Assembly (NCBI RefSeq): GCF_023701695.1
Contig: NZ_JAJOZC010000001.1
Location: 3,595,894 to 3,659,893, forward strand
Direction of reading: 5' to 3'
DNA length: 64,000 nt
DNA from: Streptomyces sp. RKAG290
GTDB taxonomy: Bacteria > Actinomycetota > Actinomycetes > Streptomycetales > Streptomycetaceae
Shown: positions 1 through 8,434 of the stretch, in pieces
How positions within the stretch are numbered: position 1 is the stretch's first letter
Layout: each line of letters opens with the position of its first letter
Notes under the pieces: model-generated
Told to the model about the DNA's origin: nothing
Seen by the model: the letters and a program-made list of their open reading frames with translations, nothing else
The model's database searches: none
Translations under genes and position numbers: made by a program

Positions 1-1174
1 TGGCCTCGGGGAGCGTACCGCCGTAGTACTTGCCGACCATGGCCGCGAGGCGCGAGGCCAGGTTGCCGTAGTCGTTGGCGAGCTCCGAGGTGTAGCGGGC
101 GGTGAAGTCCTCCCAGGAGAACGAACCGTCGCTGCCGAAGGCGATGGCCCGCAGGAAGTACCAGCGGTAGGCGTCCACACCGAAGTGCGAGGTCAGGTCC
201 TGCGGCTTGATGCCCGTCAGGTTCGACTTCGACATCTTCTCGCCGCCGACCATCAGCCAGCCGTTGGCCGCGACCCGGCCCGGCACCGGCAGACCCTGCG
301 CCATCAGCATCGCGGGCCAGATCACCGCGTGGAAGCGCAGGATGTCCTTGCCGACCAGGTGCACATTGGCGGGGAAGGTCGAGTCGAACTTCTCCTGGTT
401 GGCCCCGTAGCCGACCGCCGTCGCGTAGTTGAGCAGCGCGTCGACCCACACGTAGATGACGTGCTTCTCGTCCCACGGCACCGGGACGCCCCAGTCGAAG
501 GTCGAGCGCGAGATCGACAGGTCCTGAAGCCCCTGCTTCACGAAGTTGACGACCTCGTTGCGGGCCGACTCGGGCTGGATGAAGCCGGGGTTGGCCGCGT
601 AGAACTCCAGCAGCTTCGGGCCGTACTCGCTGAGCTTGAAGAAGTAGTTCTCCTCCTTGAGGATCTCCACCGGCTTCTTGTGGATCGGGCACAGTTTCGT
701 GCCGTCCTCCGCCTCGATGAGGTCGCCGGGGAGCTTGTACTCCTCGCAGCCCACGCAGTACGGGCCCTCGTACCCGCCCTTGTAGATCTCGTCCTTGTCG
801 TACAGGTCCTGCACGAACTCCTGCACACGGTCCGTGTGCCGCTTCTCCGTCGTACGGATGAAGTCGTCGTTCGCGATGTCGAGGTGCTCCCAGAGGGGCT
901 TCCAGGCCTCCTCGACGAGCTTGTCGCACCACTCCTGGGGTGTGACGTCGTTCGCCTCCGCCGTACGCATGATCTTCTGACCGTGCTCGTCCGTGCCGGT
1001 GAGGTACCACACCTTCTCGCCGCGCTGGCGGTGCCAGCGGGTGAGCACGTCGCCTGCGACGGTCGTGTAGGCGTGGCCCAGGTGAGGAGCGTCGTTGACG
1101 TAGTAAATGGGGGTCGAGACGTAGAAACTCTTCACGCCGTCGCCCCCCTGCTTCTCTGATCCAGTGGCCGCCAT
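1..1174 (-). CDS. metG: methionyl-tRNA synthetase, 3' part outside window
   Basis: Class I aminoacyl-tRNA synthetase that charges tRNA-Met with methionine in the cytoplasm. About 391 codons are visible; the C-terminus lies beyond position 1. Translation shows the HIGH-type motif HLGH after STPIYYVND, the zinc-knuckle cysteines CVGC and CPIH, and the KMSKS loop in GGEKMSKSNLTG. The start is the ATG at 1174, giving MAATGSEKQGGDGVKSFYVS. The next gene downstream on this strand is not visible. Identification is from these family motifs and is firm. Confidence 0.97.
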   Translation of the reverse strand, partial: MAATGSEKQGGDGVKSFYVSTPIYYVNDAPHLGHAYTTVAGDVLTRWHRQRGEKVWYLTGTDEHGQKIMRTAEANDVTPQEWCDKLVEEAWKPLWEHLDIANDDFIRTTEKRHTDRVQEFVQDLYDKDEIYKGGYEGPYCVGCEEYKLPGDLIEAEDGTKLCPIHKKPVEILKEENYFFKLSEYGPKLLEFYAANPGFIQPESARNEVVNFVKQGLQDLSISRSTFDWGVPVPWDEKHVIYVWVDALLNYATAVGYGANQEKFDSTFPANVHLVGKDILRFHAVIWPAMLMAQGLPVPGRVAANGWLMVGGEKMSKSNLTGIKPQDLTSHFGVDAYRWYFLRAIAFGSDGSFSWEDFTARYTSELANDYGNLASRLAAMVGKYYGGTLPEA

Positions 1175-1212
1175 GGTCGAAATCCTAACGGTCCGTGGGA
1201 GGTCCACTCGCA

Positions 1213-1583
1213 CCGATAAACCCGGGCACGGGCGGGGAGCGCTCCGCGGAGAGCGACCTGGGCGCCGACGACTACCTGGGCAAGCCGTTCGAGTTCCCCG
1301 AGCTGGTGTCCCGGGTACGCGCGCTGCGGCGGCGCAGCGCCCGGCCGGTACGGCCGCAGCTGGAGCGGTACGGCACCCTGCTCGACACCGTGCGGCGCTC
1401 CGCGACCCGGGACGGGCGCGAGCTGGACCTCTCGCCGAGCGTTCACCGTGCTCCAGCTGCTGGAGGCCGACGGCGGAAACGTCAGCGCGGCCTCTGCGTT
1501 CCATAGCGGTGGCGTACGGCGGTACGGTCACGGCGGTGCCGGGCCCGGAGGGCGGGCTCGCCGTGACCGTACGCCTGCCGGTG
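1213..1583 (+). pseudogene. fused remnant of an OmpR-type response regulator and sensor kinase
   Basis: Three pieces of a two-component system lie end to end in different frames. The first reads ESDLGADDYLGKPFEFPELV followed by VRALRRR, the end of a receiver domain with its conserved Lys-Pro. After a shift near 1440 comes FTVLQLLEADGGNVSA, the start of a winged-helix output domain. A third piece, RSIAVAYGGTVTAVPGPEGG then LAVTVRLPV, matches the extreme C-terminus of a histidine kinase ATPase. The receiver N-terminus, most of the DNA-binding domain and nearly the whole kinase are missing. This is a deletion remnant, and its tail abuts the end of the VWA gene. No function is expected. Confidence 0.8.
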
Positions 1584-1585
1584 GA

Positions 1586-3091
1586 TCAGGCGCCGGTGCC
1601 GTCCCAGGCGGCCAGCGCGGCGACCACCTCGCGGTAGAACACGGCGTCCGCGACCGCGCGCGGGGCGCGGCCCGAGTGGAAGAAGCCGGCGTTCGGGGCG
1701 TCCAGCTTCCGCAGGAAGTCGAAGCCCTTCGACTCCTCGTCACCGAACGCGACGAACTGGAAGAACAGCGGCAGCCGTGCCGCGTCCGCCAGTGCCTGGC
1801 GGGCGGCCTGCTTGGCGTCCGGCGGGCCGTCCGTCTGGAAGATCACCACTGCCGGGCCGGTGGCCTCGGACTTCTCGTAGTGCGCGACGACCTCTTCGAC
1901 GGCGCGGTGGTAGTTCGTCCGGCCGAGCCGGCCGAGGCCCGCGTTCAGCTCGTCGATCCGGCCCTCGTGGCCCGACAGCTCGACCGTGCCGGTGCCGTCG
2001 ATGTCGGTGGAGAAGAAGACGACCTGCACGGTGGCGCTCTCGTCCAGGTGCGCGGCGAGGGCGACGGCGCGGTCGCCCAGGTGCTGGGCGCTGCCGTCCT
2101 TGTAGAACGGCCGCATGGAGCCGGAACGGTCCAGGACCAGATAGACGGTGGCCCGCAGACCGGTCAGCCCGTTGGCCTTGAGCGCGGCCTGGGCGGCCTT
2201 GTACGGGACGACGAGCTCCGGCGCGCGGGACCTGACCCGGGCGAGCGGGAGCGCGGGCTTGCCGTCGGCGGCGGCCGCGGGGGCTGCGCTGGTTGCGGGA
2301 GCCGCGGTGGTCGCGTCGGCCACGGGCTCCGGGGCGGGTACGGGCTCCGGGGCGGGGAGGGGCTCCGGGGTGGCCACGGGCTCGACCGCGGGTGCCGGTG
2401 CGGGCTTGACCGCGGCGGCCGGTTCGGGCGCGGGGATCGGCTCGGGCGCGGTCACGGTGGCCGGCTCGGGCGCGGCGGCCGGCTCGGGCGCGGTCGCGGT
2501 GGCCGGCTCGGGCTCGGCGGCCGGCTCGGGCGCGGTCGCGGTGGCCGGCTCGGGCTCCGGGTTCACGTCGATGGTGATCGGCGCGGCGGCGGGCACGGGC
2601 TCGGCCTCGGCGGCGGCCGGCTCGGGCGTGGCGGGGGTCTCGGCCGACGGCTCGGCCGGGGCTGCGGTCGGAGCCTCGACAGGCTCCGTCACCAGTGCCT
2701 CCGCGCCGGTTTCCGGCTCTGCCGCTTCCGGCTTAGCCTCCGCGGCCTTGCTCCGGGGGCCGGAGCCCTGCGACGGAACCGTGGGGGTGGCCTTGGGGGC
2801 GGCGGCCTTGTCGAAGGCGGCCGCGACCAGGTCCGTCGCCAGTTCGGCGTCGCCCTTGGCGGACCGGGACGTGGCCGAACGGGGTGAGGCCGGGGCCGGT
2901 ACCGATGCCTTGGCGGGCGGGGCCGGTTCGGGCGCCGTCTCGGCCTGCGCAGCCGGTTCGTCCACCGCCACCGACTCCGACTCCGTGGGCCGGGTGCGCT
3001 CGCCCTGGGGCGGGACCGTGGCCGTCGTCAGCTCGTTCTGCTCCGTGCCGTCACGGCCGAACACCTTGCGCAGCAAGCTCCGAATGCCCAT
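1586..3091 (-). CDS. VWA domain protein with long Pro/Glu/Ala linker
   Basis: 501 residues. A short basic N-terminus (MGIRSLLRKVFGRDG) is followed by about 230 residues rich in Pro, Ala and Glu with near-repeats such as PEPATATAPEP. A von Willebrand A domain of the TerF/TerY-like type occupies roughly residues 285-500. The metal-binding MIDAS signature DRSGS is present (VYLVLDRSGSMRPFYKDGS). Such domains bind ligands through a divalent metal and often accompany tellurite/stress or phosphorylation systems; no such partner is adjacent here. The ATG at 3091 is preferred over upstream in-frame starts because GAAAGG lies just before it and the homologous region begins there. The exact role is unknown. 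Confidence 0.85.
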   Translation of the reverse strand: MGIRSLLRKVFGRDGTEQNELTTATVPPQGERTRPTESESVAVDEPAAQAETAPEPAPPAKASVPAPASPRSATSRSAKGDAELATDLVAAAFDKAAAPKATPTVPSQGSGPRSKAAEAKPEAAEPETGAEALVTEPVEAPTAAPAEPSAETPATPEPAAAEAEPVPAAAPITIDVNPEPEPATATAPEPAAEPEPATATAPEPAAAPEPATVTAPEPIPAPEPAAAVKPAPAPAVEPVATPEPLPAPEPVPAPEPVADATTAAPATSAAPAAAADGKPALPLARVRSRAPELVVPYKAAQAALKANGLTGLRATVYLVLDRSGSMRPFYKDGSAQHLGDRAVALAAHLDESATVQVVFFSTDIDGTGTVELSGHEGRIDELNAGLGRLGRTNYHRAVEEVVAHYEKSEATGPAVVIFQTDGPPDAKQAARQALADAARLPLFFQFVAFGDEESKGFDFLRKLDAPNAGFFHSGRAPRAVADAVFYREVVAALAAWDGTGA

Positions 3092-3416
3092 GGGCGTGGC
3101 CTTTCGCATGAGTTGGGTGCGATGAATGTCCGTACTGCGGGAATTGATCCCTGGCCAGGGCGGATACGTAAGGTTAGCGGCCGGATCCGGCCGTTCGCTG
3201 GCGCGGCCCGCCTGTGGGACAACCGAGCCGAAACCGAGCCCGGACCGAGTCCTGCCACTGTGCTGTGGTCGTCCTATGTACGTCATTCATATGTGTTCCC
3301 GCAGTGCCGAGTTGCCGGGTTGACGTGTGCGGCCGGTGCGGTCTGATCAGCGGTCAGGATGGCTTATGGGTGCTTCGGCCGGTTCTTCGCGCATCCGGAG
3401 CATTAGAGTCGGACGC
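3092..3416. other. intergenic region between divergent VWA and S4 genes
   Basis: About 325 bases with no convincing gene. It contains the perfect 14-base palindrome GGCCGGATCCGGCC at 3179-3192 and, toward the S4 gene, a less GC-rich stretch with CATATG near 3287 that could hold a promoter. Short open frames here have no domain resemblance. Confidence 0.4.
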
Positions 3417-3821
3417 ATGGTTTCCGGTGAGGCGCCGCAGGCGGAGGGCAGCGTTCGGGTCGACGTCTGGATCTGGTCGGTCCGGCTGACGAAGACCCGT
3501 GCGCAGGCTGCCGCCGCCTGCCGCGCGGGACATGTGAAGGTCGCCGGTGAGCGCGCCAAGCCCGCCCAGGCGTTGCACGTCGGCGACGAGGTACGGCTCC
3601 GGCACGCGGGCCGGGACCGGGTCGTGGTCGTGTCGAAGATCGTGAAGAAGCGGGTCGGTCCGCCGGTGGCGGCGGAGTGCTTCGTCGACAACAGCCCGCC
3701 TCCGCCGCCGCGTGAGGCCGCGATCCAGGTCCCGGTGCGGGATCGGGGGGCGGGGCGGCCGACGAAGCGGGATCGGCGCGAGATGGACCGGTTGCGGGGG
3801 GAAGGGCCGCCTGCGGAGTGA
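3417..3821 (+). CDS. S4-domain RNA-binding protein (Hsp15/HslR type)
   Basis: 134 residues. The S4 fold covers roughly residues 12-75: VRVDVWIWSVRLTKTRAQAA, CRAGHVKVAGERAKPAQALHV and GDEVRLRH. This is the arrangement of Hsp15, which binds 50S subunits carrying stalled nascent chains. The C-terminal tail is basic and proline-rich (RPTKRDRREMDRLRG). The ATG at 3417 is chosen because family similarity starts a few residues later; an in-frame ATG at 3366 is possible. Directly downstream lie three copies of an intergenic repeat. Family assignment is good; function in ribosome rescue is inferred. Confidence 0.85.
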   Translation: MVSGEAPQAEGSVRVDVWIWSVRLTKTRAQAAAACRAGHVKVAGERAKPAQALHVGDEVRLRHAGRDRVVVVSKIVKKRVGPPVAAECFVDNSPPPPPREAAIQVPVRDRGAGRPTKRDRREMDRLRGEGPPAE

Positions 3822-3868
3822 GCGGGGGCGTTCCGGGGGTGCCCGGGGCCGTCCGGGGGCCGTTCTGT

Positions 3869-3948
3869 CCTCAATCGCCGGACGGGCTTTGCAGGTGCCC
3901 TCAATCGCCGGGCGGGCTCGGACGATGCCCTCAATCGCCGGGCGGGCT
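3869..3948. repeat. three copies of a dispersed Streptomyces intergenic repeat, 30-base period
   Basis: The unit CCTCAATCGCCGGRCGGGCT occurs at 3869-3888, 3899-3918 and 3929-3948, exactly 30 bases apart. From general knowledge, the reverse form (AAGCCCGYCCGGCGATTGAGG) is a common intergenic element in Streptomyces, often at gene ends. Here the third copy overlaps the 3' end of the convergent FUSC gene and supplies its last codons and TGA stop. Confidence 0.85.
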
Positions 3949-6078
3949 TGAGTTGGCCTGGGGATGTGAAGGGGTGCGTTCGGGGGAGGCGATTGCTCGC
4001 GCTGCTGCCACCTCTTGGCGCAGCGGAGCCAGCACGCCCTCCTCGTCGCCCGGGAGTTCGGTGCGCACCTCCACCAGGACCTTGCTCGCCCTTATGCCTT
4101 CCGCGAGTTCGCGCAGCTGGCGCTGCACCTCGGCCACCTCTGCCGGTTCAGGTTCCGGGGCGCCGTGGTTGACGCGGACCCGGGCCGCCGTCGTGGCGTC
4201 CACGATGCGTTCCACCGCGACGACCAGCGGCCACCAGGCGGCGGCGCGCGGGCCGGTCGGGGGCGGCTCCGTCAGGGCGCGCTGGAATTCGGAGCGTACG
4301 GACGACAGGTCGCGGTAGATGCGGCGCCGGGTCCGTACCCGTTCCGCCCGGTCGCCGGCGGCCTCCGGCTCGAAGGCGTACGCCACGTAGTCCGCGATGT
4401 CCGCCACCGCGTCGGCCAGCCGGTGGCCGATCCGGGTGTGCCAGCTCTCCGGCCACAGCAGATAACCGGCCACCAGCACGATGCCGCAGCCGATCAGGCT
4501 GTCCAGGAAGCGCGGCCAGACCAGGTGCACGCCCTGGTGGTTCAGCAGGTGGGACAGCAGCAGGATGACCGGGGTGATGGCCGCGGTCTGGAAGGCGTAC
4601 CCCTTCGCCGTGAGCGCCGGGATCAACGCGGCGAGCAGCATCATCACCGGCACGTCCCACCAGCCGAGCGGCACCTCCGCCAGCACCGGCGCCGCGATGA
4701 CGAGCCCCGCCGCCGTGCCCACCGAACGCAGCACGGCGCGGGAGAACACCGAGCCGAAGTCGGGCTTGAGCACGAAGGTGACGGTCAGCGCCACCCAGTA
4801 GGAGCGCGGCACGTCGATCAGTGAGGTCAGCGACTGGGCGAGACCGATGCACAGCGCGAGGCGCAGCCCGTACTGCCAGGAGGACCCGGAGAGCAGGACG
4901 TTGCGGGCGGCGCGCCGGATGCGTACCCCGAGAGCGGCGGGGCGTCCGAGCCGGTCGTCGACGTTGTAGGGGTCGGGGTCGGCCTTGTGGACGACCACGG
5001 CGGCGTGCCGCAGGGCGCTGTCCACGGCCCGGGTCGAGGGCGAGTCCGGTGCGGGCAGAGAGGGTTCACCGCCGCCGGTACGGCTCTCCTCGATGTCATC
5101 GGCCAGCCGCCGCACCGCCGCCGGGATCTCGGGAGGCAGCGGACGCCGCCGCAGGTGCACCGCGGGCGCCGCCTCGACCAGCGGGATGACGACGTTGAGC
5201 TGGGACAGCATCCGCACCATCGTCCCGCTGCGGCCGTGGTAGCGGGCGCGGCGGGCGAGGATCAGGTCGTAGGAGGTGTTGAGGGACTGGGTGACGGCCT
5301 GTCGCTTCTCCTCGTACGCGTCGGTGCCGGCGGCGGCGAGCAGGTCGGCGACGGTGCAGTACGTCTCCGCGACGGAGACCCGCTCCGGCAGTTTCCGCCG
5401 GAACGGCCAGGCCAGCAGCGTCAGGACGAGGACGAACAGGCCGCCCAGCGTCAGCAGCAGCGGCGGCACCCACCAGGGGTTCGGCATCGGAAGCCCGGCG
5501 CCCACCACCGAGTTGAGCAGGAGCAGCAGCCCCGACACGGAGGCCACGGCGCCGATCGTGGACATCATCCCGGAGACGAGTCCGACGACCGTGAGCACGG
5601 CGACGGCGCCCCAGCCGGTCCCGAACACGAGCGTGCCGATCATGATGCCGAGCGCGCCGAAGAGCTGCGGCACGGCGATGTTGAGGATGCGCATCCGGTA
5701 CGCGTCGGCGGTGTCGCCGATCACGCCGGAGAGCGCGCCCATGGAGACGAGCGCCCCGTACGCCGGCCGGTCGAAGGCGAATCCGGCGGCGAGCGGCGCG
5801 GCCAGGGCCACGCAGGCGCGGGCGACGGCCGCCCAGGGGATGGGGGCGGACTGGGGGCGCAGGCCGTACCGGAGCCAGACGGGTGGCATCCCCCGCCGCG
5901 GCCCCCCGGCGGGCGTGCTGCCCCGGCCCGCGCCGGGGACGGGCCCGGTGGTGCCTGTCTGCTCCGCGTCCGGCCGCGTGATGCCGCCTTGTCCCCCACC
6001 CGGCCCGGTGATGCTGCCCTGGCCCGTGCCGGGCCCGGTGGTGCCGGTCTGTTCCGCGTCGGGCCCGGTGCCGGCCAA
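3931..6078 (-). CDS. FUSC-family membrane protein
   Basis: 715 residues. After a Gly/Thr/Pro-rich repetitive N-terminus (about 70 residues) come two hydrophobic blocks of about five to six membrane segments each, one starting at WAAVARACVALAAPLAAGFA and the other at YGLRLALCIGLAQSLTSL, separated by a cytoplasmic region. The second block contains YWVALTVTFVLKPDFGSVFS, typical of fusaric-acid-resistance/aromatic-acid exporter proteins. It probably exports or buffers an organic acid; the substrate is unknown. The last residues (SSPPGD) and the stop are encoded by the intergenic repeat. The low-complexity N-terminus makes the start uncertain; translation could begin later, near MPPVWLRYGL. Confidence 0.85.
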   Translation of the reverse strand: MAGTGPDAEQTGTTGPGTGQGSITGPGGGQGGITRPDAEQTGTTGPVPGAGRGSTPAGGPRRGMPPVWLRYGLRPQSAPIPWAAVARACVALAAPLAAGFAFDRPAYGALVSMGALSGVIGDTADAYRMRILNIAVPQLFGALGIMIGTLVFGTGWGAVAVLTVVGLVSGMMSTIGAVASVSGLLLLLNSVVGAGLPMPNPWWVPPLLLTLGGLFVLVLTLLAWPFRRKLPERVSVAETYCTVADLLAAAGTDAYEEKRQAVTQSLNTSYDLILARRARYHGRSGTMVRMLSQLNVVIPLVEAAPAVHLRRRPLPPEIPAAVRRLADDIEESRTGGGEPSLPAPDSPSTRAVDSALRHAAVVVHKADPDPYNVDDRLGRPAALGVRIRRAARNVLLSGSSWQYGLRLALCIGLAQSLTSLIDVPRSYWVALTVTFVLKPDFGSVFSRAVLRSVGTAAGLVIAAPVLAEVPLGWWDVPVMMLLAALIPALTAKGYAFQTAAITPVILLLSHLLNHQGVHLVWPRFLDSLIGCGIVLVAGYLLWPESWHTRIGHRLADAVADIADYVAYAFEPEAAGDRAERVRTRRRIYRDLSSVRSEFQRALTEPPPTGPRAAAWWPLVVAVERIVDATTAARVRVNHGAPEPEPAEVAEVQRQLRELAEGIRASKVLVEVRTELPGDEEGVLAPLRQEVAAARAIASPERTPSHPQANSSPPGD

Positions 6079-6103
6079 GGCGTCCCCCTCCGGTGCTCGA
6101 CGG

Positions 6104-6355
6104 TCAGTTGCGGTATCCCTCGACCTCGTCGGCCGGGCGGACGCGTGCCTGTGACGGGTCCTCCCCGAACTCGCTCAGCGCGCGACGCTGCCGCAGCAGG
6201 TCCCAGCACTGGTCGAGCCGGACCTCCACCGTACGCAGTCGTGTCCTCTCCTCGGCGGACAGGCCCGGTTCCTGGCCGTTGCGGTCGCGCAGGGCGCGTT
6301 CCTCCGCGACCAGTCCGTCGATGCCGCCGATGATGTCCCGCTCCTGCTCGTCCAT
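6104..6355 (-). CDS. DUF2630 family small protein
   Basis: 83 residues, MDEQERDIIGGIDGLVAEER at the start. It is charged and helical, with LRTVEVRLDQCWDLLRQRRA in the centre and a conserved end (PADEVEGYRN). The length and sequence match the actinobacterial DUF2630 family, whose function is unknown. It lies 25 bases upstream of the FUSC gene on the same strand and may be co-transcribed with it. Confidence 0.85.
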   Translation of the reverse strand: MDEQERDIIGGIDGLVAEERALRDRNGQEPGLSAEERTRLRTVEVRLDQCWDLLRQRRALSEFGEDPSQARVRPADEVEGYRN

Positions 6356-6383
6356 GACGTCTCCTGTTCAGCGGTGTCCGTGG

Positions 6384-7346
6384 TCAGCGGTGTCCGTGGT
6401 TGCGCAGCACGATGACCGTCTTGCCGCGTGCCCCGCCGGTCCGGTTGCGGTCCAGGGCCTCCGGGGCCTTCTCCAGCGGGAGTTCGATGTCGATGGGTAC
6501 CCGCAGCACCCCGTCCGCCGCGCCCGCCGCCAGGATGTCCAGCAGGACGGGCGTCGGATCGAGCCGGAAGTCGATGCCCCGGACACCCGCGGGGAGCGAC
6601 GCCCCGGCCGCGACGCCTCGGGTGCTGAGCGCGATGCCGCCGGGGCGGACCGTCGCGGCGTGCGCGGCGAAGGTCTCCGGATCGGCGGAGGCCAGGTCGG
6701 CGAGCGCGTCGATGCCGTCCGGGCAGGCGGCCCGCAGCGCGTCCGACGCCGGTCCGTCCGTGGTGTCGATCGTGACGGCGGCCCCCAACGACCCCATCCG
6801 GGACCGCTCGTCGCCGCGCACCGCGGCGATCACGCGCACGTCCCGCGCCTTGGCGAGCTGGGTCAGGCAGCTGCCGACCCCGCCCGCCGCCCCGATGACC
6901 AGCAGGCTCTCGTGGCCGCGGAGCACCGCGGCCTCCAGGATCTGCGCGGCCGCCATCCCGGCGGTCGGTATCGCGGCCGCGAACCGGCCGTCGAGGCCGA
7001 GCGGGACGAGTGCGATGGCGGAGTCCTGCGGTACGCAGACGTAGTCGCAGTACGTCCCGGCACCGACCGGCGGGCCGCCGGCCCGGCCGAAGACCTTGTC
7101 GCCGACCCGGAAGCGGTTGTCGCCGCCGCCGATCATGTCCACCCGGCCCGCGAAGTCCGCGCCGACGACCAGCGGGAAGACGTGCGGGACCTGTCCGTCC
7201 AGGGACCCGTCCGCCGTCTGCCAGTCGTACGGGTTGAGCGAGGCGTACTCGACCCTCACCCGCACCTCACCGGCGGCCGGCTCCGGCTTGGGGACCTCGA
7301 CCAGTGCGGGACCGGCCCGGAATGCGCTGACGGCGATCGCTCGCAT
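6384..7346 (-). CDS. NADP-dependent quinone-oxidoreductase-like alcohol dehydrogenase
   Basis: 320 residues of the zinc-independent medium-chain dehydrogenase/reductase family. An N-terminal GroES-like domain (MRAIAVSAFRAGPALVEVPK, then VEYASLNPYDWQ) is followed by a Rossmann domain with the dinucleotide motif VIGAAGGVGSCLTQLA. Catalytic and structural zinc cysteines of true alcohol dehydrogenases are absent, as expected for quinone reductase/enoyl-reductase relatives. The ATG at 7346 has GGGAGG seven bases upstream, which decides the start. It precedes DUF2630 by 28 bases. The substrate is unknown. Confidence 0.9.
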   Translation of the reverse strand: MRAIAVSAFRAGPALVEVPKPEPAAGEVRVRVEYASLNPYDWQTADGSLDGQVPHVFPLVVGADFAGRVDMIGGGDNRFRVGDKVFGRAGGPPVGAGTYCDYVCVPQDSAIALVPLGLDGRFAAAIPTAGMAAAQILEAAVLRGHESLLVIGAAGGVGSCLTQLAKARDVRVIAAVRGDERSRMGSLGAAVTIDTTDGPASDALRAACPDGIDALADLASADPETFAAHAATVRPGGIALSTRGVAAGASLPAGVRGIDFRLDPTPVLLDILAAGAADGVLRVPIDIELPLEKAPEALDRNRTGGARGKTVIVLRNHGHR

Positions 7347-7441
7347 GACGAAGACCTCCCAGTCGCCCCCGGCAGTGCACGGGAACCACTCTTCCCCGGC
7401 CCGTGCGCGCCCGCACGTCGGCGCCCGCGGGGGCCGGGCGC

Positions 7442-8434
7442 TCACCGGCCGCCCTGCAGTTCCAGGTCGACGAGCAGCGCGCGGTGGTCGGTGGCGGGCA
7501 GCCGCAGGAAACGGACGGCGCGCACCGAGAAGTCGTCGCTGACCAGCACGTGGTCGATCTGGGTGCGCAGCGGGGTGGTGCGGTCGGCGGGCCAGGAGTA
7601 CGTACGGGAGGCGCCGGCCAGGCGGGCGCTGTCGTGGAGGCCGCCCGCGTCCAGGACGGCCCGGAACGCCGCATGGTCCTGGGAGGCGTTGAAGTCGCCC
7701 GCCACGACGGTGCGCTCCGCGCGGGCAGCGGCGGCGAGGTCGCGGATCCGGCCCAGTTCGCGGCGCCAGGTGCCGACGCCGCCCGGGACCGGCGGCATGG
7801 GGTGCGCGAGCTGCAGCCGGACCGCCCTGCCCGCCACCCGGGCGACCGACCCCGGCATCGCCATCTCGCCGTCGATCCGGCCCGCCGGGCGCAGCGGGAA
7901 CCTGCTGAGGATCGCGGAGCCGAGCGAACCGTCGAGGCGGACGACGTCGCGGTACGGGTAGGAGGCGGCCGGGACCCGGGCGGCGAGGGCGTCCGCGCAG
8001 CCGAGGTCGCACTCCTGGACGAAGACCACATCGGGCCGTTCGCGGCGGACCGTGGCGATGAGCGCGTCCGTCGCCGCGCCGAACTCCACGTTGGAGGTGA
8101 GGACGCGCAGCCGGGCCACCACCGCACCGTGCGCGCCCGTGGCGCCGGGACCGTACGGGCGCACGAACCACACCGTCAGCGCCAGTGCGACCGCCGCCCA
8201 CACCAGGCCGCCGCGCCACCGGGCCAGCGCGGCGAGTCCGAGGCCCGCGGCACCGGGCAGCAGCAGCCAGGGCAGGAAGGCCAGGGCTTGCGGGACAGGG
8301 GTCACGCCGTCGGCTCCGACGGCTCGGAAGCCGAGCACCAGGCTCACCCCGGCGAGCAGGAGCGCGGCCGCGCAGAGCGCTGTGCGCCCGCAGGGCGGGC
8401 CGGACGGGCCCGTACGGCGGAGCGGGAGCGTCAT
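7442..8434 (-). CDS. endonuclease/exonuclease/phosphatase family protein, membrane-anchored
   Basis: 330 residues. Three hydrophobic segments lie in about the first 95 residues. An EEP fold follows: LRVLTSNVEFGAA, PDVVFVQECD, AHPMPPVPGG, VVAGDFNASQDHAAF, QIDHVLVSDDF and a final ATDHRALLVDLEL. These hold the Asn, Glu, Asp-Asn and Asp-His residues of this metal-dependent phosphodiesterase superfamily. The catalytic domain is predicted to face outside the membrane. The start ATG overlaps the stop of the upstream membrane gene (ATGA at 8431-8434), so the two are probably translationally coupled. The substrate is not predictable. Confidence 0.88.
   Translation of the reverse strand: MTLPLRRTGPSGPPCGRTALCAAALLLAGVSLVLGFRAVGADGVTPVPQALAFLPWLLLPGAAGLGLAALARWRGGLVWAAVALALTVWFVRPYGPGATGAHGAVVARLRVLTSNVEFGAATDALIATVRRERPDVVFVQECDLGCADALAARVPAASYPYRDVVRLDGSLGSAILSRFPLRPAGRIDGEMAMPGSVARVAGRAVRLQLAHPMPPVPGGVGTWRRELGRIRDLAAAARAERTVVAGDFNASQDHAAFRAVLDAGGLHDSARLAGASRTYSWPADRTTPLRTQIDHVLVSDDFSVRAVRFLRLPATDHRALLVDLELQGGR

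Noticed and set aside
185..1159. Long plus-strand frame of 324 codons
   Set aside because: It is the antisense shadow of metG, whose motifs on the minus strand are unambiguous.
2148..3125. Plus-strand frame rich in Ala/Gly/Ser resembling a cell-wall protein
   Set aside because: It is antisense to the Pro/Glu/Ala linker of the VWA gene; low-complexity GC-rich DNA is open in several frames.
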